Below, one piece after another: positions 16,280-25,780 of a stretch of DNA of 64,000 nucleotides. The position numbers and the translations under genes are program-made. Positions within the stretch are counted from its first letter, which is position 1. Every line of letters starts with the position of its first letter. The stretch is taken from the NCBI GenBank assembly GCA_963827735.1, contig CAWHBO010000003.1:124001-188000 (forward strand), read 5' to 3'. Under the pieces are notes generated by a model, which did not search any database, was not told the DNA's origin, and saw only the letters and a program-made list of their open reading frames with translations. The DNA is from CAWHBO01 sp963827735. GTDB lineage: Bacteria > Patescibacteriota > Patescibacteriia > Patescibacteriales > UBA12075.

Positions 16280-19200
16280 TTAAACAATTTCGGTGTTTTC
16301 CTTGCCTTCTTCCGCGTCAGAATCGCTTTTTATGATCTGCGGGCGGCTGCTTAAAAGGTTGACGTCAAGACAAAGGCCCTTTAGCTCGCGCACCAAAACA
16401 TTGAACGATTCCGGAACATTGAGCTTTCTGATCGTTTCTCCCTTGATGATAGACTCGTAGGCCTTGCTTCTTCCCGGCACATCATCCGATTTGATGGTTA
16501 AAATCTCCTGCAAGGAATGAGCGGCGCCATAAGCTTCCAGCGCCCAAACTTCCATTTCTCCAAAGCGCTGTCCGCCGAACTGAGCCTTTCCTCCGAGCGG
16601 CTGCTGAGTGATCAGGGAGTAAGGTCCGATCGATCTCTGATGAATCTTGTCTTCCACCATATGATTCAGCTTCAACATGTACTTATACCCGACAGTTACC
16701 CGGTTATCATAAGCTTCGCCTGATTTTCCGTCATACAGTTTGACTTTGCCGTCCTCTTCCAGCCCCGCTTTCCTCAATTCTCCCTTGATCTGCTCTTCCG
16801 TGAGTCCGTTAAGCGGCGGCGTAGCCACGGTATACCCGAGCCGTTTGGCCGCAAAACCAAGATGAGTTTCGAGTAGCTGTCCCAAGTTCATACGGGAAAT
16901 AATCCCAAGCGGTGAAAGAATGATATCAATTGGCGTACCGTCTTCCATATATGGCATATCTTCCACCGGCACGATCTTGGATATGACGCCTTTGTTTCCG
17001 TGTCTGCCGGCCATCTTGTCGCCTGATTGTATCTTGCGCAAATTCGCCACTGTCACCTGGATAGATTGCAAAACTCCGGCGGATAGCTTATCGCCGTCTT
17101 CTCTTCTGAATATTTTTATATCAACGACTTTGCCATGTTCGCCGTGTTCCAGATAAAGAGATGAATCGCGGACATCTTTGGCTTTCTCTCCAAAAATGGC
17201 GCGCAGCAATTTTTCTTCAGCGGAAAGCTCAGTCTCGCCTTTGGGCGTGATCTTTCCGACCAAAATGTCTCCCGAAGAAACTTCCGCTCCCACTCTCACG
17301 ATTCCCTTATCGTCCAAATCACTGAGCTTTTCTTCTCCGATGTTCGGGATATCGCTGGTCACAACCTCCGGTCCGAGCTTCGTATCTCTGACGTCAATGG
17401 TGTAATCCTCAATGTGTATGGATGAATAAACATCCTCCTCAACCAGGCGCTCTGAAACAATGATCGCGTCTTCAAAATTAAATCCCTCCCAGGTCATGAA
17501 AGCGACCAGCACATTCCTGCCCAGAGCCAGCTCTCCTTTATCAATGGACGGCCCGTCGCTTAAAACTTGGCCTTTCTTCACCAGGTCGCCAACATTGACA
17601 ATCGGCCTCTGATTGATGCAAGTGGAGGCGTTTGATCTTAAAAACTTTGTTAAAGTATATGTATAAGTCTTGCCTTTTTCTCCCAAGAGTTCAATCTTGC
17701 CTCCGTCTGATTTCACGATTTCACCGTCTTCGTCAGCCAGCACCGCATGTCCCGAATCAATCGCGGCGCGGCTTTCAAAACCGGTTCCGACGATCGGGGC
17801 TTCCGCTTTGATGAGCGGCACGGATTGGCGCTGCATGTTCGTTCCCATCAAAGTTCTCTGTCCGTCATCATGTTCCATGAACGGAATCAAAGAAGTCGCG
17901 ACCGAGATGATCTGATTGGTGGCCACGCCAATTAAGTCTATTTTTTCAACCACCACCGTACCCGGCTGTCCATACTTCCTGACTTCGCACTTGTTAACCA
18001 GAAAATATCCGTTTTGATCAAGCGGAGTCGTAGCGGCAGTGGTGATATATTTTTCCTCTTCAAAAGCGTCCAGATAAACAGTTTCATTCGTTACGATCGG
18101 TTTGATGGAAATTGCGGCTCCTCCCAATTTCTCGCCAAGCATCTTCGCTTCCTTTTCCCCGATCTTCTCACCGGCTTTTAAAAGCACTTTTCCGGTTTTT
18201 TCTTTTTGATTTTCATGCACATCTTCTCTGGCAATCTTATCAATCAGCTGGGATGAATTGGCGGGAACGTCATGCAAAACCTTGCGGTAAGGCGCTTCCA
18301 AGAATCCGTATTTGTTGAGCTTGGCAAAACTGGCCAAATGCCCCACCAGGCCGATGTTCGGTCCTTCCGGAGTGGCAATCGGACAGATGCGTCCGTAATG
18401 GGTCGTATGCACGTCGCGGACGTCAAATCCGGCGCGTTCGCGGGTAAGCCCTCCCGGTCCCATGGCTGACAACCTGCGTTTATGTTCCAATTCAGCCAAA
18501 GGATTCGTCTGATCCATGAACTGGGAAAGCTGGGAAGACATGAAAAATTCTTTGACGACGCTGATGACCGGACGAGCATTTATCAGTTTGTTCGGCGTGA
18601 TAGCATTGATATCAGCCGTGCTCATCCTGTCTTTGATGATTCTTTCCATACGGGCCAATCCCACGCGGAATTTGTTCTGGATCAACTCCCCAATGGCTCT
18701 GACGCGCCTGTTTCCCAGGTGATCAATATCATCTTCTTTGCCCTGAGTGATGTTCAATCTGATCACTTCTTTGATGATCTCAATCAGGTCTTCTTGGCGG
18801 AGGATCCTGGTTTCTTTGTTGTTTGGTATGTTAAAACCGAATTTGCGATTTAACTTATAGCGCCCCACCCGATCAAAATCATAACGATCAAATCTGAAAA
18901 ACATGGAATATATGAGCTGACGGGCATTGTCGGTCGTCGCCAAATCTCCCGGACGGATCCTTTTGTATACCTCCCTAAGTCCTTCCGCCTCGTTTTTCGC
19001 CAAATCCTTGCCGATGGTCGCCTTGATGTATCCAGGATCATCTTCACCGTTATCAACATCTACATCTTTAAACAAATCACAGATCTCTTCATCGCTGGCA
19101 ATGCCGAAAGCGCGTAAGAGCGAAGTAACGGCCACCTTTCTTTTCCTGTCTATTCTTACCCACATCACCTTGTTGGCGTCAGTTTCAATTTCCAGCCAAG

Positions 19201-19711
19201 CTCCCCGGTTCGGGATGATTTTAGCTCCGTAATTCTTTTTTCCTTTTACAAATTCTGACGTGAAGATAACGCCTGAACTGCGGATGAGTTGAGAAACCAC
19301 GACTCTTTCAATGCCGTTGACGATAAAAGTTCCATTGTTCGTCATCAAGGGAAAATCCCCCAAGTACACTTCTTGAGCGCTCTCTTGGCCTGAGCGCTTG
19401 TTTGACAGCCTGACTTTTACCCGAAGCGGGGCTTCGTAAGTGACATTTTTCGCCCGGCTTTCGGCTTCATTGAATTTCGGCTCATCCAGGTAGTAATCTT
19501 CAAAAAAAAGTTCCAAGTCTCTGCCGATAAAATCCGTTATCGGAGAAATCTCATCAAACAAATCCTTGAGTCCTTCGTCCAAAAACCATTTGAACGAGTC
19601 TTTCTGGACTTCAATCAAATCCGGCATCGGCATGGATTCTCTTAAATCCGTAAAGAACCTTCTCTTGTTCAATTTAACAATGTTTTGAACTGCTGTATTT
19701 TTGTCGCTCAT
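16280..19711 (-). CDS. rpoB: RNA polymerase beta subunit
   Basis: Second large RNA polymerase subunit. Landmarks: the rifampicin-pocket region SQLSQFMDQTNPLAELEHKR near residue 395, then RRLSAMGPGGLTRERAGFDVRDVH and GRICPIATPEGPNIGLVGHL. Near the C-terminus are GDKMAGRHGNKGV and the GGQRFGEMEVWALEAYGAA clamp anchor. It is 1143 aa. The rif region carries the sensitive-type residues where readable (Q-L-S-Q-F-M-D, H, R, S). It is preceded by a leader with a terminator-like hairpin. Ribosomal protein genes do not precede it in this window. Confidence 0.98.
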   Translation of the reverse strand: MSDKNTAVQNIVKLNKRRFFTDLRESMPMPDLIEVQKDSFKWFLDEGLKDLFDEISPITDFIGRDLELFFEDYYLDEPKFNEAESRAKNVTYEAPLRVKVRLSNKRSGQESAQEVYLGDFPLMTNNGTFIVNGIERVVVSQLIRSSGVIFTSEFVKGKKNYGAKIIPNRGAWLEIETDANKVMWVRIDRKRKVAVTSLLRAFGIASDEEICDLFKDVDVDNGEDDPGYIKATIGKDLAKNEAEGLREVYKRIRPGDLATTDNARQLIYSMFFRFDRYDFDRVGRYKLNRKFGFNIPNNKETRILRQEDLIEIIKEVIRLNITQGKEDDIDHLGNRRVRAIGELIQNKFRVGLARMERIIKDRMSTADINAITPNKLINARPVISVVKEFFMSSQLSQFMDQTNPLAELEHKRRLSAMGPGGLTRERAGFDVRDVHTTHYGRICPIATPEGPNIGLVGHLASFAKLNKYGFLEAPYRKVLHDVPANSSQLIDKIAREDVHENQKEKTGKVLLKAGEKIGEKEAKMLGEKLGGAAISIKPIVTNETVYLDAFEEEKYITTAATTPLDQNGYFLVNKCEVRKYGQPGTVVVEKIDLIGVATNQIISVATSLIPFMEHDDGQRTLMGTNMQRQSVPLIKAEAPIVGTGFESRAAIDSGHAVLADEDGEIVKSDGGKIELLGEKGKTYTYTLTKFLRSNASTCINQRPIVNVGDLVKKGQVLSDGPSIDKGELALGRNVLVAFMTWEGFNFEDAIIVSERLVEEDVYSSIHIEDYTIDVRDTKLGPEVVTSDIPNIGEEKLSDLDDKGIVRVGAEVSSGDILVGKITPKGETELSAEEKLLRAIFGEKAKDVRDSSLYLEHGEHGKVVDIKIFRREDGDKLSAGVLQSIQVTVANLRKIQSGDKMAGRHGNKGVISKIVPVEDMPYMEDGTPIDIILSPLGIISRMNLGQLLETHLGFAAKRLGYTVATPPLNGLTEEQIKGELRKAGLEEDGKVKLYDGKSGEAYDNRVTVGYKYMLKLNHMVEDKIHQRSIGPYSLITQQPLGGKAQFGGQRFGEMEVWALEAYGAAHSLQEILTIKSDDVPGRSKAYESIIKGETIRKLNVPESFNVLVRELKGLCLDVNLLSSRPQIIKSDSDAEEGKENTEIV

Positions 19712-19932
19712 AAATATTTTATCTATTTTATTATATAAAGTATATGTTAGGTCTAAAAAAAGCTACAAAAACGCAAAAAAGCTCAGCGCCCTTTTATCAG
19801 GTTGAGTTTTTTACCAATTTTAAATTAAATTACTGTCTTACCCACTTACTTGTGCTTTATGACTTATATGCATGGGATTTTTCTTGTTTGATTTTTCTTT
19901 TTATTTTAGCAAAGTATTTACAAAATAAAAAA

Positions 19933-19976
19933 ACGGCACCTGCTTCGTACAAAAAAAATACGAATTTCCATTCCGT
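19933..19976 (-). terminator. Terminator-like hairpin in the rpoB leader (possible attenuator)
   Basis: On the minus strand, ACGG....TTCGTA, a T8 loop, TACGAA....CCGT, followed by a T7 run. It lies between the rpoB promoter and start codon, so it could attenuate rpoBC. Its strand and U-tract make it a credible intrinsic terminator. Nothing else was seen in 19712-20179 apart from the promoter. Confidence 0.6.
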
Positions 19977-20068
19977 TTCTTAAATTAGCTTACGTCTAAT
20001 ATAACTGATAAATATTGCCTGCCCCTTTCATCAATATTCTCTCAATTTGTCAAGTAAATTGTTAAATT

Positions 20069-20097
20069 ATCGTATCAAAAAAATACCATTATGTCAA
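20069..20097 (-). promoter_or_regulatory. Promoter for rpoBC
   Basis: On the minus strand TTGACA (20092-20097), a 17-bp spacer and TACGAT (20069-20074), about 360 nt upstream of rpoB. This implies a long leader containing the hairpin at 19933-19976. Confidence 0.6.
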
Positions 20098-20179
20098 CAA
20101 AAAACTTTCTTATAACATTAGCAAAATTATATTTGAAGTTTTATATTTATCCACAAAAAATTTGTAAAAATTTATTTTA

Positions 20180-21562
20180 TTATTTTTTAAGGAGTCCTCT
20201 CACCACCGCTCTGTCATCCCAAGGCATTTTTTCCCCATTCTTCAGGCAGATTGCCTGTTCTGAGCCTTTGCCGGTTATGATTACGACATCATCCTCTTTT
20301 GCCAGTAAAAGCGCTTTTTCAATCGCCTGGAATCTGTCCGAAATCTTAAATAAATCTATATTTAATTTTTTTCCCGCGTTTTCAGCGCCTAAAGCGACTT
20401 GGCTGATGATTGTTTCCGGATCATCGTCATACGGATCTTCGTTTGTCACGATAACAATCAGAGCTTTCTCTCCCGCCATTGCCCCGAGTTTCGGACGTTT
20501 GGCAACATCCCTTCCGCCTCCGGCCGCCCCCAAAACATGGATTATGCTTTTGTGAGGAATGCATTCCAGCGTCTCGTAAAGTTTTGCCAAAGCTTTTGGC
20601 TCAAAGGCATAATCAACGATCACGGTAAAATTCTGGCCTTCATCAATCTTTTCCAGCCGTCCGGCAACGCCGGTAATTTTCTCCAAACCTTTCTTGACTG
20701 CATTCAAATCAAGCCCCAGCGCCGTTCCCACGGCGAGAGCGTTCAAAGAATTTGCCACGTTAAACACGCCCAGCATGTTCAGATTGAAACTGAGATTTGA
20801 AACCTTGAAACTGATGCCCTTGTTATCAGCAAATATATCGGAATATTTTAAAATCTCCCACCCCTTTTCTTTTTTCAGCTCATTCTTTGTATAAACAATT
20901 TTTCTTTCCGCTTTAAATTTAAGAAAAAAATCCGCATGCTGATCATCGCCATTCGCGATTATCGTTTTTTTGACGCTCTGCAATTCAATTTTTTTCAGTC
21001 CGCTTGGATTTTTTACCACAATCATCTTGTCGTTTACATGTTTTGTTTTGCAGTTTGCCAGATGAGCAAACAATCGCCCTTTGGCTTCTTTATATTTTTC
21101 AAAACTGCCGTGCGAATCAATGTGTTCTTCATACAATCCAGTAAAAACCAAAATATCATAATTTATAAACCGATGCCTGAATTGCCTGATGCCTTCTGAT
21201 GTCGTTTCCACAATCGCCGCTTGGCATCCATTTCTGCGCATATCATTCAAAATCTTTTGGGTAAAAAATCTTCCGACCATCGTCATCTTCTTGTCATTGA
21301 GCCATTCTCTGTTCCCATTGTTAAACAGGGCGGTTGAGGTATAGCCGGTTTTTATTCCCGCCGCTTCCAAGGCTTTGGCAATCAGATACACGCTGGTGGT
21401 CTTCCCAGTCGTTCCAGTTACGCCGACCACGATCAACTTCTCGCTTGGAAAATGATAGACCGCGGCGGAGAACCAGCTAAGCAAGTAGTGGTAGGACGGC
21501 TGAAGCAGTTTAAACAATTTTGTAGGTATGAGACGTTTTATGATATTTAAAAATTTATCCAT
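20180..21562 (-). CDS. Mur ligase family protein (MurE-like)
   Basis: ATP-dependent amino-acid ligase of peptidoglycan precursor synthesis, most like MurE (UDP-MurNAc-tripeptide synthetase). P-loop GVTGTTGKTTS near residue 48, then the central domain with VFTGLYEEHIDSHGSFEKYKEAK and the C-terminal domain beginning VIVDYAFEPKALAKLYETL. The carbamylated-Lys segment (KYKEAKGRLF) is present. The DNPR motif that selects meso-diaminopimelate is not visible; NEDPYDDDP occupies that place, so the amino acid added may differ or the enzyme may act on another substrate. An N-terminal amphipathic extension of about 40 residues precedes the P-loop. 460 aa. Confidence 0.8.
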   Translation of the reverse strand: MDKFLNIIKRLIPTKLFKLLQPSYHYLLSWFSAAVYHFPSEKLIVVGVTGTTGKTTSVYLIAKALEAAGIKTGYTSTALFNNGNREWLNDKKMTMVGRFFTQKILNDMRRNGCQAAIVETTSEGIRQFRHRFINYDILVFTGLYEEHIDSHGSFEKYKEAKGRLFAHLANCKTKHVNDKMIVVKNPSGLKKIELQSVKKTIIANGDDQHADFFLKFKAERKIVYTKNELKKEKGWEILKYSDIFADNKGISFKVSNLSFNLNMLGVFNVANSLNALAVGTALGLDLNAVKKGLEKITGVAGRLEKIDEGQNFTVIVDYAFEPKALAKLYETLECIPHKSIIHVLGAAGGGRDVAKRPKLGAMAGEKALIVIVTNEDPYDDDPETIISQVALGAENAGKKLNIDLFKISDRFQAIEKALLLAKEDDVVIITGKGSEQAICLKNGEKMPWDDRAVVRGLLKK

Positions 21563-21567
21563 AATAC

Positions 21568-21643
21568 CAATTTCTAAATTCTAAGTCATAATTTCTAATT
21601 TCTAATTTCACAATTATTAGAAATTAGAAATTATACTTTAGAA
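21568..21643. repeat. Inverted TAATTTC repeat
   Basis: ATTTCTAATTTCTAATTTC followed after 10 nt by its complement GAAATTAGAAATTAT. It is a hairpin between femX-like and murE-like genes. Confidence 0.8.
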
Positions 21644-21647
21644 ATTT

Positions 21648-22634
21648 TTATAACTTCCTCCTTATCCTCCGAGCAATCCTATAAACATCATACCACACCC
21701 TCGCAAACACCGCGTCAAACGTCCCGGGATAAACCACCTCACTTCCTCCGAATCCTTGCTTGAACCTTGTTACCCCCGGCCATTTGCTTTCGTCTGTGCC
21801 GTAAAAATCGTAATATTTAAACCCTTCTGTCTTTGCCTTTTTTATCACATGCCATTGCAAGAGATACGGCGCCATCGTTTCGCGATGTTGATTGGAAGAC
21901 GCACCGTGCACGTATACGGCAGTATCTCCAAAAAAAGCGGCAATGATTCCGGCTATGATCTTCCCGTCATATTTTGCCAAAAATAATTTCTGAAAGTCAA
22001 TCTCCAGCATTTTCCGGTAATGCTCTTTGTCATGCAACCTGAATCCGTCCCGGTCTTTTGTTTCCTGCATCACTTGCCAAAATTTTTCAAAATCGTCCTT
22101 CCCCGCCTCTATGATTTCTACCCCTTTCTTTTCGGCCAGACGGATGTTGTATCTGGTCTTCTGATGCATAGCTTTAAGAAGCTCATCTTCGGTCTTGGTT
22201 AAATCTAAAATTGAAGTTTTACTGGGCTCAACGTCAATGGTCCTCGCGACTCGTAACTTGGAACTTGGAACTTGGAACTCTTCCGATGGTTCAAAGCGCA
22301 AGAAAATAACTTTTTCCTTTTTCGCTAATTTTTTTATTTCCCCAAACAATAAATTTCGTATTTGAGTTATGAGTTCCAAGTTATGAGTTACGAGAACCGG
22401 TCCTCTCGGACAAAAAAAATAACTCATGCCAAGCGGGATGTTTTTTTTTATCAAAGTCGCAACTGCCGCGATCTTGCCTTCATCTTCCACCCCTATATGA
22501 AAAACTTTGTTTCCAGTCTTTTCCTGAAATTCACCCCACTCAAAAGACTGCAAGAACTCAGCATGCTTCTGTTCTCTTAAAAAATCATTATATTCTTTTT
22601 TATCTTCTATAACCCTAATTTTCATTTTAATCAA
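21648..22634 (-). CDS. FemABX-type peptidyltransferase
   Basis: Aminoacyl-tRNA-dependent transferase of the FemX/FemAB family (double GNAT fold), which adds residues to the peptidoglycan cross-bridge at the inner membrane face. Recognisable segments: LQSFEWGEFQEKTGNKVF at the N-terminus, LLKAMHQKTRYNIRLAEKKGV, GIIAAFFGDTAVYVHGASS and the C-terminal YDFYGTDESKWPGVTRFKQGFGG. It is 328 aa. Residues about 80-97 and 115-130 are encoded by repeat DNA (CTTGGAACTTGGAACTTGG and its complement, 22255-22400) that forms an inverted repeat inside the gene while keeping the frame open. It lies next to a Mur ligase, fitting a cell-wall role. Confidence 0.85.
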   Translation of the reverse strand: MIKMKIRVIEDKKEYNDFLREQKHAEFLQSFEWGEFQEKTGNKVFHIGVEDEGKIAAVATLIKKNIPLGMSYFFCPRGPVLVTHNLELITQIRNLLFGEIKKLAKKEKVIFLRFEPSEEFQVPSSKLRVARTIDVEPSKTSILDLTKTEDELLKAMHQKTRYNIRLAEKKGVEIIEAGKDDFEKFWQVMQETKDRDGFRLHDKEHYRKMLEIDFQKLFLAKYDGKIIAGIIAAFFGDTAVYVHGASSNQHRETMAPYLLQWHVIKKAKTEGFKYYDFYGTDESKWPGVTRFKQGFGGSEVVYPGTFDAVFARVWYDVYRIARRIRRKL

Positions 22635-22698
22635 AATTACAAATTACCAATCCCTAATTTCTAATTTCTCAATTTCCTAATTAACTAATTCACTGGCG

Positions 22699-23286
22699 TC
22701 ACCGTCCCATCCCCTTAAGCGCCGCCCTAATCCTCTCCCCGCTGTCCTTGACGCTAGGATCAATTTCTTTAAGCGCGTCTCTGGCCTGGATCATGGAATA
22801 CCCAAGCGCCATCAAAGCATCAATCTCTTCTCCGCCGGCTGTGCCCGCTCCCGCTTTCACTCCCAAGTCAGAAGCGACAGCGTCAACTTTCCCGCGCAAT
22901 TCCAGCACGATGCGCTCCCCCGTCTTCTTCCCGATGCCGGATACCTTGGTAAGGAGTGAAGAGTCGCCCTTAGCGACTGATTCTTTTATCTGCTCAATGT
23001 CGGCGACGCCCAGGATGCCCATGGCCGATTTCGGTCCGATGCCGCTGACGGAAATGAGCAGTTCAAACATTTCCAGATGATTGAGCTGAATGAATCCATA
23101 AAGCGCGGAAATATCTTCCTTCACATGGTGGTAAATATAAAACTCTGACTCTTGCCCAAGAGCCAATCCGCCAAAAACCAAATCGTTAACATGGACTTTA
23201 TACCCCACATCCCTGACATCCAAGATCACGTAACCCCGCCCTTTGATTTTAATTTTTCCTCTTAGGTAACCTATCATATATTTCAA
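22699..23286 (-). CDS. ruvA: Holliday junction DNA helicase subunit RuvA
   Basis: Tetrameric Holliday-junction-binding subunit that loads RuvB. Begins MIGYLRGKIKIKG (residues 4-16; the true start may be the ATG at 23277). The two helix-hairpin-helix motifs, LLISVSGIGPKSAMGILG and LLTKVSGIGKKTGERIV, are intact. The C-terminal domain III (EIDALMALGYSMIQARDAL) is also present. 195 aa is normal. ruvB and ruvC are not in the window. Confidence 0.95.
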   Translation of the reverse strand: MKYMIGYLRGKIKIKGRGYVILDVRDVGYKVHVNDLVFGGLALGQESEFYIYHHVKEDISALYGFIQLNHLEMFELLISVSGIGPKSAMGILGVADIEQIKESVAKGDSSLLTKVSGIGKKTGERIVLELRGKVDAVASDLGVKAGAGTAGGEEIDALMALGYSMIQARDALKEIDPSVKDSGERIRAALKGMGR

Positions 23287-23314
23287 AATAGTTATTTTTT
23301 GTTGCTAATTATAT

Positions 23315-23416
23315 TCTTATATCCCAATATCCTAATATCCTAATATCCTAATATCCTAATATCCTAATTTCTAATTTCTAATTTCTAATTTCCTAATTTC
23401 CTAATTTCCTAATTTC
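23315..23416. repeat. Tandem TAATATCC / TAATTTC(C) repeats
   Basis: About six copies of CTAATATC followed by several TAATTTC and TAATTTCC units. The array ends inside the last codons of the U32 gene. Confidence 0.9.
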
Positions 23417-24639
23417 CTTCTCAAAACGCTATACTCCAACACCTCTTCCGGCACTTCAAGCAAAACCGTCTTCTCCTGCCCGCCATGCGCCTCATTTAAA
23501 TATTCGCCGGTTTTAAAATCCTTAATCCTGTCAACCCTCATTCTTATTATATCATAAAATGGCCTGACAATCTCAATCTCATCTCCCGCTTTTAAAGTAT
23601 TGTGAACTTTCGTGATAATTTCGTATTTTTTAACATGTTTGTCGCACTGCACAACGATACCGCAAAATTCCCACTCGCATTCTTCGTGTGATTTCTCCGT
23701 GTTCTGTTCCGCTTTTTCTCCCAGCAAAAAACCCTCTGTGTATCCTCTGTGCACCAACTTTGTTTCCAGTTCTTTATAAAAATAATCTAATTTTTTCTTG
23801 GTCAGGTTGGCATTCTTAAGCGCTTCTGAATATATGCCGGCCGTCATGGCCTGGTAGTAAACGCTCTTGGCGCGGCCTTCAATCTTGAAGCTGGTCACGC
23901 CGGCGTCTTTAAGCTCCTTCAGGCGTTTGATCAGGCACAAATCTTTTGAGTTTAAAATATACGAGCCGTGCTCTTCTTCAACGATTTCAATTCCTTCCGC
24001 CTCCGGCGTAAATTTCCATCGGCAGGGCTGGATGCAGTCGCCCTGATTGGCTGACCGGCCGGTGTATTTTTTGGAAAGAAAGCAGCGGCCGGAATATGCC
24101 ATGCACATCGCCCCGTGGACAAAATATTCCAGCTCCGCGTCCGGGCACTGCTTATGAATTTCTTTGATCTCAGCCAGTGTCACTTCTCTTCCGAGGATTA
24201 TCCGCTTCACGCCGATGGCGCGCCAAAATTTCACCGCTTGCCAGTTTGTTGCATTGGCTTGCGTTGACAGATGGATTTCCGCCTCCGGCCACTCGTCTTT
24301 GATGATCATCATCACGCCCGGATCGGAAACGATCAGGGCGTCCACCCCGATATTTTTCAATTTTTTTATATACTCCGGCAATTTTTTCAAATGGCGGTTA
24401 TGCGCGAAAATATTTACGGTGATATATATTTTTTTATTGAGCCCGTGCGCGTACTCCGTTGCTTCCTTAAGCGACCTCAGGTTGAAATCATTTATTCTCA
24501 CCCGCAATGAAAAATCCGGGATGCCGGCGTAGACCGCGTCTGCTCCGTGCGCGAAGGCGACTTTCATCTTTTCCAAGTTGCCGGCGGGGGAAAGAAGCTC
24601 AGTCTTATTATTTTTTTCTATATTTTTATATTTCACCAT
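23401..24639 (-). CDS. U32 family peptidase / tRNA hydroxylation protein
   Basis: Peptidase U32 family protein; relatives include TrhP (YegQ), needed for 5-hydroxyuridine at tRNA position 34. Features: ELLSPAGNLEKMKVAFAHGADAVYAG at the start, the signature EYFVHGAMCMAYSGRCFLS near residue 180, and the cysteine set ending GDCIQPCRWKF that binds a 4Fe-4S cluster. The C-terminal beta-barrel domain (HNTLKAGDEIEIV) is present. It is 412 aa. The last residues are encoded within the TAATTTCC tandem repeats, which appear to supply the stop codon. Confidence 0.9.
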   Translation of the reverse strand: MVKYKNIEKNNKTELLSPAGNLEKMKVAFAHGADAVYAGIPDFSLRVRINDFNLRSLKEATEYAHGLNKKIYITVNIFAHNRHLKKLPEYIKKLKNIGVDALIVSDPGVMMIIKDEWPEAEIHLSTQANATNWQAVKFWRAIGVKRIILGREVTLAEIKEIHKQCPDAELEYFVHGAMCMAYSGRCFLSKKYTGRSANQGDCIQPCRWKFTPEAEGIEIVEEEHGSYILNSKDLCLIKRLKELKDAGVTSFKIEGRAKSVYYQAMTAGIYSEALKNANLTKKKLDYFYKELETKLVHRGYTEGFLLGEKAEQNTEKSHEECEWEFCGIVVQCDKHVKKYEIITKVHNTLKAGDEIEIVRPFYDIIRMRVDRIKDFKTGEYLNEAHGGQEKTVLLEVPEEVLEYSVLRRKLGN

Positions 24640-24709
24640 ATCTATTCTTTGACTAAAGAATATACTTTTTATCCCAAAAAATCAATCTAAAATTATTTAT
24701 TAAATTATT

Positions 24710-24846
24710 AATAAATTCCACCCCACTTTAGTGGGCTTTATAAAGAAAGATTATTAATCTAATAAATCTGACTAAAGTCAGGCAGAAAACTTATTAAAAT
24801 TTTTATTTTTTATCAATAAATTCCACCCCACTTTAGTGGGCTTTAT
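24710..24846. repeat. Two copies of a 32-nt palindromic repeat
   Basis: Copies at 24710-24741 and 24815-24846, each containing the palindrome CCCACTTTAGTGGG, with a related GACTAAAGTC between them. Apart from this and the adjacent terminator I see nothing in 24640-24928. Confidence 0.85.
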
Positions 24847-24875
24847 TGTAATTAATTTTATAAAAAATACTTAAC

Positions 24876-24906
24876 AAAAAAGCGCCTAAAAATAAAGCGC
24901 TTTTTT
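24876..24906 (-). terminator. Terminator after the response regulator gene
   Basis: AAAAAAGCGC / GCGCTTTTTT hairpin, T-rich in both directions, just past the stop of the two-receiver protein. Confidence 0.75.
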
Positions 24907-24928
24907 ATAAAAATTTTTCAAATGAAGA

Positions 24929-25744
24929 CTATTTCCCCAAAATCTTCTTGATCTTCCCTACAATCTCTTCGGTCGTAAAATGGGCTTTTACCAGATAGTC
25001 GTTCGCTCCCATATCCATGGCTTTCCGGATATCGTCTTCCTGTCCCAAATTGGAAAGCATGATGACCGGAATCGCCTTGATCTTTTCGTTCTTGCTGCTC
25101 TTGATCTGGCTAAGAATCTGAAAGCCGTCAATCGCCGGCAGGATGATATCCAGAAGCATGATATCAGGAATGATCTCCATCGCTCCCTCCAGCGCCTGTT
25201 CGCCGTCAATCGCCTCATAAACCGTAAACCCTTCTTTGGTAAGTTTTTTTGAGCAGATCTCCCGAAGAAATGCGTCGTCTTCAACCAGCAAAACCTTGAT
25301 GCCCAGTTTTTTCGCTTCTTCGTTCTCTTTGGGTGTAAGCACGCTCTTGTCAAAATTTTTCTGCAAGCATTCGCCGTCCAGGCACAGGCGCACTTTGTTG
25401 AGCACATCCAAAGGAGAAAATTCCGTCTTGATCAGGTGGTCAATCGCTCCCAATTTTCTGGTCTTTTCAATTTCCACCGGCTGGCCGGAATTGGAAATGA
25501 TCACCACGGGAATTTTTATCTTCTCTTCATTCATTTTTTCCAAAACTTCATAGCCGTCCATCTTGGGCATGATGATGTCAAGGAGAATCAGATCCGGATT
25601 AAACTCTTTGATCTTCTTAAATCCCGCTTCCCCGTCGCTGGCGAAATCCACGTCATAGTTCTCTTTTTTTAATTTTGCCACCAGAAGATCCTTAAGCGAT
25701 TCTTCGTCCTCTATGATCAAAATTTTTTCTTTTTTATCGCCCAT
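24929..25744 (-). CDS. Tandem receiver-domain response regulator
   Basis: Two CheY-like receiver domains in tandem (residues about 5-125 and 148-270) and no output domain. REC1: IIEDEES, phospho-acceptor Asp in LILLDIIMPKMDG, Lys in IDHLIKTEF. REC2: LLVEDDAF, IMLLDIILPAIDG, ANDYLVKAHF. Without a DNA-binding domain it probably relays phosphate or acts by protein contact. It lies 36 nt downstream of the histidine kinase gene on the same strand, which is its likely partner. Confidence 0.92.
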   Translation of the reverse strand: MGDKKEKILIIEDEESLKDLLVAKLKKENYDVDFASDGEAGFKKIKEFNPDLILLDIIMPKMDGYEVLEKMNEEKIKIPVVIISNSGQPVEIEKTRKLGAIDHLIKTEFSPLDVLNKVRLCLDGECLQKNFDKSVLTPKENEEAKKLGIKVLLVEDDAFLREICSKKLTKEGFTVYEAIDGEQALEGAMEIIPDIMLLDIILPAIDGFQILSQIKSSKNEKIKAIPVIMLSNLGQEDDIRKAMDMGANDYLVKAHFTTEEIVGKIKKILGK

Positions 25745-25780
25745 ATATTTTATTATTAATTAGTAAATTTTATGACTAGC

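Noticed and set aside
12275..19711. Many plus-strand ORFs of 60-180 codons across rpoB and rpoC
   Set aside because: All are antisense shadows of the polymerase genes, lacking ribosome-binding sites.
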